A stretch of DNA of 64,000 nucleotides, taken from contig MCGO01000147.1 in the NCBI GenBank assembly GCA_002104985.1, positions 30,497 to 94,496 of the forward strand, written 5' to 3'. Below are positions 57,901 to 64,000 of the stretch, in pieces. The position numbers were made by a program, and so were the translations under genes. Origin of the DNA: Rhizoclosmatium globosum. Lineage: Eukaryota > Chytridiomycota > Chytridiomycetes > Chytridiales > Chytriomycetaceae. Positions within the stretch are counted from its first letter, which is position 1. The number at the start of each line of letters is the position of its first letter. The notes beneath the pieces were generated by a model. That model saw nothing but the letters and a program-made list of their open reading frames with translations. It made no database searches and had not been told where the DNA came from.

Positions 57901-58903
57901 CAAACACACCGCAAGGAATACTGTCTCCAGCACCCACTCTTGGCACTCATTTCCCAACATCCAGATTAAGTGTAATGAGTACACCGGAAGCCATGTTTCG
58001 CCAACCCCCTACCAGAAGACAAACCAGTGGAAGCGCTGCCGGCGGCAGCGACCATGGAAGCTCACTAGATCGTCCTAGTCGCTCAATTACACCCGAAAAC
58101 GCGAGTGGAAACATTGGAGGCACAGTTGTTACACCCCCCGAACCAACCGAGAGACCTGTCTCGCAACCAATCTCCCACAGCTTTTATCCTGAAAATACAA
58201 CAACCCTCCCCCTTTTCCGGTCTCAAGCAAGTGCACACGGGATGCAACGGGGACCATTTGAAACGACAACGCTTCCGAACCCAACTGAAAAGTATGCAGC
58301 GCTTGTTGTTGACGATTCGCTTGTCAATAAGGCGATCCTCGTTCGCATGCTTGAAAAGTTTGGGAAGTTTAACGAGATTTTGGAAGTTAGTAGTGGTGCG
58401 GAGGCTGTTAAAATGTGTCAGACGAAGAAAGTCTCCATTGTGTTTATGGATTTGGAGATGCCCGGAATGAATGGGTAATATCTTGTAGTATTCTCAAACT
58501 GAAGGTGATGCTGATGTTGTAATTTCATTTCAGGGAGGAAGCTGCGGCTCGTATTCGTGCTGCTGGAAGCACAATGCCTATCGTGGCAGTGACAGGAAAC
58601 ACAATTAAGGGTGACGATGCAGGTCCATTGCGACAAGTGGGAGTCATTGAAATTGTCAAGAAACCTGTAGAAATAGCCAAAATCTTTGAACTTTGTAAAA
58701 CATTGATTCACTTCAAGAACGTGGATAACTCAACTAATTTAACGGTGACGACGTCAAGTAGTGGACCAAACTCAACAATGCGATTGAATCATGGAGCGTC
58801 CGGTTTAATGGTGAATCATGCACCAGGGTACGGGACTATGAAGCGTATGGCAAATGCAAGTACCAGTGTTATGGCCGAGAGGGATTCGCGCGGTGGGCAG
58901 TGA
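54953..58903 (+). CDS. Membrane hybrid sensor B: MASE1-like, degenerate histidine kinase, two receiver domains
   Basis: Exons 54953-56560, 56606-57574, 57621-58474 and 58534-58903 give 1266 aa; a start at 55022 (MPQSSL, good context) would give 1243 and better resembles A. The N-terminal membrane module carries IWTANGVHIAAILV. The H-box position reads CEQFHGPL, again without the SHE histidine. The ATP-binding region is more eroded than in A (FGGQGI, SGLAMASAKKIIELMGG). Receiver 1 (about 799-920) has VVDD, IFMDLEMPKMNG and VQKPI. Receiver 2 (about 1085-1205) has VVDD, VFMDLEMPGMNG, VTGN and KKPV. Two introns fall at the same places as in A (before Y-(S/T)-R and after receiver-1 MDG/MNG); the intron in receiver 2 is unique to B and one in A is missing. 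It ends 118 bp from the convergent LysM-DM9 gene. Confidence 0.88.
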
Positions 58904-59021
58904 TAGATTTGTTCAAATATAGAATAGATATTTTGTTTATCATGACTTGGTTCAGGGTATTTTAACTGTCTTTTATTTACTTGATGAATGAATGTGAAGA
59001 ACGGCATCAAAGAATGGTCAT

Positions 59022-60219
59022 TCAAGCGATACAGACAACCTTGTAGTTTCTGGAAGACAACTCTTTGCCTCCCCAACCAAAGTTGATACCGTTGGTGTTG
59101 GCTGGTCCACACTTTCCGACCTGGCAAGTACCTAAAATGAAGTTATGTCAACAAAACCCTTCAAAAATCGAACAAATAAAGCGAAAACACATACCTTCGT
59201 GCTCAACAATAGCAACATAGAGTCTCTCGCCGTTAGACTCGTGTCCTCCGTCCAAAGGCTGGTTTGGCAAACCCTGGAGATTCAAGGCACCGTTCTGTGG
59301 AATGACAGTAACAGTTTGTGGGTTTCCACAGAGGACATCGTAGGCAGAGCGGACAGTCTCTTCCTTTCCGTTGTAGGAAATGTAGACGTGACCGTGAGCA
59401 GTGGCCTTTCCAATGTGGTAACCGCCCCAAAGGGAGGCACGGGCAGCATCTGAAAGTATAAACGTTAGTTTGTTATGATAATAATACCAGAAAACACGTA
59501 CACAATGGTCCGTTGTCGGAGTCACGACCAAGGATGATGGCATCCTGTGGGATTGGACCGCCTGGAGAAACGGTACGCCAGAGGAGAGGACCACGAGGAG
59601 ACTGGTATACAGTGAAAGCAGGCTGGCCAGCATTAGCAGTGTCTAGAATAATATAAGGAATTAGTTTTAAGGGAGCAACCATTATGAATGATGATGCTCG
59701 AGACTTACATCGCTGGTGCTGTTTCCACTGGTGAATTCCGATTGCGGCAACTCCGGCAAGAGCACCAGCTCCAAGGACACCTTCAGCAATCTAAAGCGGG
59801 AGTTCAAATGCAAGATGAGTCACGCGATACAACAACCAAGCAGCAAAGTAGAAAGTGAAATCCCCAAAAAACCAACCTTGACTCCAGTTGAGTTCCAGAA
59901 GCCTCCATCTTGGTTCTGCTCTTGTTGCTGCTCTTGCTGGTACTGTTGTGGTGGTGGCTGGGAGTAGGTCTGGGGCGGGGTCTCTGGCGGAGTGTACTGG
60001 GCCTGTGGCTGAGTGTACCCTGAGTTGACGTTGAGCACGGTTCCTGTTGCGTGGTAGTTTTAATAGTTAGTTGGCATGATCGCGTAACTCACCAATCTGG
60101 AGATCGTAAACGTGGTCAACAAGGCCTGGGTTCTGGGCCTGAAGCTCCTCCAAACTAATGTTGTGGCGCTTGGCAATCTCGTACTGAGTGTCGCCTGGCT
60201 GGACTGTGTATTGGGTCAT
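59022..60219 (-). CDS. LysM-DM9 protein, putative carbohydrate-binding lectin
   Basis: Six exons (60093-60219, 59877-60043, 59709-59790, 59502-59642, 59195-59449, 59022-59131) give 293 aa with every junction in frame. Residues 1-46 are a LysM motif (YTVQPGDTQYEIAKRHNIS), which binds GlcNAc polymers in other proteins. A Pro/Gln-rich linker follows (about 50-95). Next is a short Gly/Ala hydrophobic stretch (IAEGVLGAGALAGVAAIGI), then two DM9 repeats. The first spans IPQDAIILGRDSDNGPLYAAR to EETVRSAYDVL. The second spans LDGGHESNGERLYVAI to GGKELSSRNYKVVC. DM9 repeats occur in animal mannose-binding lectins. There is no signal peptide, so it may be cytosolic or exported by another route. The domain combination is unusual to me. 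Confidence 0.85.
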
Positions 60220-60346
60220 TGGATTGTTTTTGGTTGAGTTTTGACGAAGGGGAAACGGGAAACAGTGCTTTTTGTGTCTGCCAGAAAAGGTTCAATGCTA
60301 TTACTCGTTTGGTGGCTGTCGGAAATGAACTGAGACACAACCAATT

Positions 60347-61739
60347 TTATTTTTTATTTAGGACGCAAAAGAAAGAGAGTAATGGCATTGCAAACAACTC
60401 CAGCTCATTAAATATACCAAAGAGTGACTTAATAGCGCCTATCATCATAGCGACCATCTTGTAAGAGTCCCTTCTGTCATCTCTGGAACGATCATCCACT
60501 CTTCTGCGATCATCTCGGGGTACGTCATCTCTGTATCCACCGCGTCCTCTTCCTGCTCCAATAGGGGAACGCGACCGAGATCGCCTGCCATCCAAGTCTC
60601 TTTCTCTATCATACCCACGTTGGTCTCTAGGATCTCTATAGTCTCTAGAATCCCTAGAATCTCTGTAGTCCCGAGAATCCCTGTAGTCTCTGGAATCTCT
60701 TGACCCATATCCAGCACTTCCACGCTCACGGTCTCTTGAGTCATATCCTCTGTCACGATCATAATACCGATCATCCCCGCGTCTTGACGGCGCAGAATCA
60801 TCGCCATAGTCTAAATCATCTGAGGGCGGACCTCTTCTCGGTGGTGGTAGAGGTGGGGGTGATCGCGATACAACACGGTCACGATTCGAAGCAGGTGGAG
60901 GAATGGGTGCGGCAGAGGCACTCACAGAAGAGGTTCCACCGTATTTCTTCAATTTCACTTCCAAGTCTCTCATGACAGGAACTGGAATACGAGGAAGAAT
61001 TGTTCCAAGCCATTTCTGTTCCACCAACAAGTCTCTACAAACTTTTCCGATAGTCACCACTTTTGGACGAACACCTCCTTCAATTCGCACCTGAACGATT
61101 TTAGTTGTAACCTCGTAAAAGGGTTGATATTCAGGGCCCATACCTCTTCTTCATCTTCCAAGTAGTCCCCAAACCAATCCCATAGCTGAGAGGGTTCACA
61201 AACGTATCGAAGGTACAGGAATCCAATGGCGCGAATGTGAGGAGAATCGGGATTATCAATCATTCCTTCAATCTGCTTGACAGTCAAACGCAATGTCCAT
61301 AGTTTAAACAGCAGACAAAAAGCAGTTGAAGCGTGTGTTTGTTTGAGGAAGGGTTCTTTGTGGGGTGACAGTTAGTTGAGTTTGTCTTGGTGAAGGAGAC
61401 AAGGGAGAGAAAAGAAGGGTAAAAAAAGGAGAAAGTCCTTACTGCAGGCTGGCTTCGAAAGAAAGAGCGAGCCTGTGCGAAGAGTAAAAGAAGGTGAAAC
61501 TAACCAAGTGAGGTAACTGCGCACACAATTAGTCTTTGCTTAACCAACAAAGAGACCCACCGTTGTTGTAGATTTCATCAATTGCTTCATGGTACGTCTT
61601 CTTGTCATAGAGAGACTTGAAGTACGGCGATGAGATGACTGCAGTAACAGTTGCGTTAGTTTACTTTGCTGTCCAGTTTGATTCCTCAAACTTAACTGTT
61701 TTGGTACAAGATTGCATTCAAGTTCATGGTCGTTTTCAT
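60347..61739 (-). CDS. PRP38-type pre-mRNA splicing factor (PRPF38B-like)
   Basis: Component of the spliceosome (U4/U6.U5 tri-snRNP activation). Exons 61697-61739, 61561-61638, a 12-nt microexon 61505-61516, 61144-61355 and 60347-61090 give 362 aa. Family landmarks: SSPYFKSLYDKKTYHEAIDE, VTSLEPF (formed only if the microexon is used), STAFCLLFKLWTLRLTVKQ, DSPHIRAIGFLYLRYVC, LWDWFGDYLEDEEE and LPRIPVPVMRDLE, then a long Arg/Asp/Ser-rich tail typical of splicing factors. Oddities: an upstream ATG with a good splice site (61821) leads into a VGNEN frame resembling the GNEKTMNLN start of the human protein but out of frame with the rest. The last 35 residues turn hydrophobic, while another frame there gives an RYDDRRY-stop end. 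Both look like small indels. Confidence 0.85.
61505..61516 (-). other. 12-nt microexon of the PRP38-like gene
   Basis: TTACCTCACTTG lies between ...GTGCGCAG and GTTAGTTTC. Joined to its neighbours (phase 1 on both sides) it supplies the residues V-T-S-L-E of the conserved V-T-x-x-EP motif. Without it the family motif is lost. Confidence 0.75.
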
Positions 61740-61859
61740 TTCCAACAGTTTCTGGTCGTGGGAAGTGCGTCAGAACTCAGTTGAAGGAGGAGAATGGGTT
61801 TCACTTACTGAGTTTGGACATTTTTGGATGGAAAAAAAGAAGAAAGAAAAAGAGAACAA

Positions 61860-62652
61860 ATGGCTGCTGTTCAACTCGCTCCACCTCTGACACAAGCTTC
61901 AATTGACTGCAGAAAAGCGATCGTGGTTGGTGCGCCTGGATGCGGAAAGACAAGCCTCGTGAATCGGTTTGCTTTCTTGTGTTTATTTTGACAGCTCATT
62001 TGGAATATCACTCCGAACTACACAGGGCTGCGCTAAACTCCTTCTCGAAAATATATCAGCAAACATATGGTGCAGATCTTGTCGTGAAGAACTCAACAGA
62101 TGGGTAAATCAATAGTCTCAATGTAAAACCCTGACGTTTGTTGACATAACAGCAAAAAGGGATCTCTCAAAATTTGGTGTACTGGAGGGCATGAACGATA
62201 CCGCGCCTTGTTGGAGCAATTTATCAAGGAATTCATGTGGCTATTCTCTGTTTTGACCTTCTGGTAAAGTATCCAAACTCGTGAAACATGAACTTGAACA
62301 CAAACATATATATATCTCTGACCTATTACTGACTCATTTTCTATTGAACAGAATCAAGCTTCTTCACCGAGCTTCCATTTTGGTATAATGAAATCAAACG
62401 AAACGCTCCAGACGCGTTTGTAATCCTCGTTGGCCTTAAGGTAAGTCAAATATTGTTGAAACATATCGATTCAGTTAACGCGATCGAAACTTGCAGTCGG
62501 ATGAAGCAGATTCTGTCGTGATCAAGCAACAAGATGCCATTCGACAAGCCTTGGACTGGAATATTGAGTTTCGTCAAGTTAGTGCCAAAGCTGGAACGGG
62601 AGTGAATGAACTGTTCGAATATGTGTTGGATTCTGTTCACAAGAAGCGTTGA
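61860..62652 (+). CDS. Rab-like small GTPase, reading frame apparently broken
   Basis: GTP-binding switch protein of membrane traffic. Exon 1 (from 61860) has the P-loop VVGAPGCGKTSLVNR. The next exon resembles the switch I area (SKIYQQTYGAD). Then comes LKIW-CTGGHERYR, where WDTAGQERYR is expected, so the conserved Asp is Cys. The GAIYQGIHVAILCFDLL strand that should follow is in another frame (one base off). FFTELPFWYNEIKRNAPDAFVILVGLKSD (the NKxD-equivalent strand, here LKSD) is again one base off. The C-terminus VSAKAGTGVNELFEYVL is normal, but there is no prenylation cysteine (ends HKKR). Either a decayed gene or sequence errors. The small number of breaks and otherwise good conservation favour errors or recent loss. 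Confidence 0.6.
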
Positions 62653-62872
62653 TGCTGTTGGATCAGTTGTTATGCATTGAAATAACACCCCGTTTTCTTT
62701 GTAATTGATACGTTGCCTCACCGCATTGATTGTTCAATTCGTTCTTTCAACACCGTTTCATCAGCACTCGATCAGTGGATCTTGGAATAATTCATCCGTT
62801 TTTTCACAAGGAAAGAGTCAAGATTTATTCTAAGAGGTGAGGGAAATATTGGGAGGGAATAGTCTGAGGGTT

Positions 62873-63971
62873 TTACAACAACAAAACCATAGAGAAAACC
62901 AAGAGTCCTCCAACCAAAGAGTTCTTGAAAGCATTTCCAGCGTAAACTTTAACTGGAGATTGTGCGGTAGTCTTGACTCCATACCCAGCATTCGCAACAG
63001 TTGTTTGTTCGCCATATTTAACAGAAGGTTGAGAGGCATAAGTATTCTGAGCGACCAAACTGGTAGAAGTTCCAGCCACGACGCAGAGGTACTAGCAACT
63101 GTAGCAGTTGAAGCATCATCCGGATTTCCTTCCGGGATTTCGATAATAACAACATTCAGAGAAACTCCTGCAGAAGCATCGTCCCGTCTACCCGAGCCCG
63201 TGAGTTTCCCATTAAACTGAATTGCAGAGATCGTGTCGGTGTCCAACATGGCAATCACACTCAAGATTCCATCGTCAGTCACATCGAACACGTACCAAAC
63301 ATCGGAATAGTTTGCTGGGAACTCAAATACTACGGAGAAGCTGTCTTCGGCGGTGATTGTGGCAGTCACGTTGGATGAAGTGAAATTAATTGGATCTGAG
63401 AAATTGCTGACTGTGTATCCAGTTGGACTGAACACCAATCCAACGAGATTTGATTCATTTGAGCCGTCATCAGTATCTCTCCTCTTGAAAAGCTTCTTCA
63501 AAAATGTAAATGGGTTCTTTGGCTTGACGTTGGCGGTAAGGGAGTCAGTTTCGCCTTATTGACCAAGGCCTTCTTGGTGAGTTTCATTTTGTTCAAGAAT
63601 GGTGACAATCCTCCGACATATGGTTGCAACACTCTAGGTTTTGGAACAGGCAACTTGGCGGCAATTTGGCGGATACGCAATTGCATTGGAGATAGAGGTC
63701 GGATTGATGGAGTTAATCTTGTAGTGGTTTTCGCTGCTGTTGAAGTTTGCTTCACGGAAACGGAGGTTACGGTAGTCAAAGGAACAGACGACACTGAAGC
63801 TGTTGCAGGTTCGGACGTTGTCGAGACGATAGCAGTGGTAGAAGATGCTAAAGTAGAGAAAACGGTGCTCGAGACTTGTGTTGAAGCAATTAAAGTAGAC
63901 GCGCTAGTTGTTACGATTGAAGTTTGGATGCTGGAAGTCACCAACGAAGTTGCGAAACTAGTACTTGATGG
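62873..63971 (-). CDS. Ser/Thr-rich cell-surface protein (5' end outside window), possible GPI anchor
   Basis: An acceptor-like TTAG at about 63972 starts the visible part, so more exons lie beyond the right edge. A long Ser/Thr/Val-rich tract typical of heavily O-glycosylated wall proteins is followed by a basic Lys/Arg/Pro segment, then a globular region with several N-x-S/T sites (NFSDPINFTSSNVT). The best C-terminus ends in a hydrophobic tail (SLVGGLLVFSMVLLL) suited to GPI anchoring. Two frame changes are needed: near 63540, where a 41-nt intron is possible, and near 63080, where a one-base indel is likely. Adhesin or wall protein is an inference from composition. Confidence 0.5.
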
Positions 63972-64000
63972 CTAATATAATCGGTTTTAATTGTCATGTC

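Overview
The window is nuclear DNA of a fungus, most likely an early-diverging (chytrid-like) one. The evidence is many short GT-AG introns (about 42-111 nt) with CTAAC/CTGAC-like branch sites, an HDEL-ended UDP-glucose:glycoprotein glucosyltransferase, a fungal-type complex I accessory subunit, a CARM1-type arginine methyltransferase (not found in Saccharomyces) and MASE1-type two-component sensors. Exon structures given here were worked out by hand from splice signals and reading frame; for most genes the summed exon length is an exact multiple of three.

Left part (1 to about 36.8 kb): repeat-rich accessory DNA. Positions 1-2467 carry the start of a retroelement-like polyprotein on the minus strand. 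It joins an exonuclease III/AP-endonuclease-like (EEP) domain to a Ty3-type integrase and runs off the window. From about 8.2 to 25.3 kb there is a tandem array with a period of about 5.02 kb. A dispersed element (here called D) alternates with a 3.2-kb block (here called B): D-B-D-B-D-B-D. Each B block holds an unrecognised 446-codon three-exon gene and, divergently, a possible 89-aa two-exon gene. The array is flanked by two direct copies of a basic, low-complexity gene (G). Further D copies, degraded or inverted, lie at 3.7, 28.5, 32.8 and 35.1 kb, with other duplicated blocks at 30.6 and 36.2 kb.

Middle part: an intact 12-exon UGGT gene (37.1-42.5 kb, ER protein-folding quality control) and a tRNA-Glu(UUC) gene at 43.0 kb. 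These are followed by a patch of degraded, mostly inverted relics of the left-hand repeats (43.1-45.2 kb).

Right part (45.7-64 kb): compact housekeeping and signalling genes. They are a CARM1-like methyltransferase, two small ORFs, a complex I subunit, and a head-to-head pair of very large membrane hybrid sensor proteins. Those sensors have a MASE1-like membrane module, a histidine-kinase region lacking its key residues, and two intact receiver domains. Then come a LysM-DM9 lectin-like protein, a PRP38-type splicing factor with a 12-nt microexon, a Rab-like GTPase and a Ser/Thr-rich surface protein cut by the window edge. Between 60.4 and 63.6 kb several genes show apparent single-base frame breaks, whereas the genes to their left are intact.
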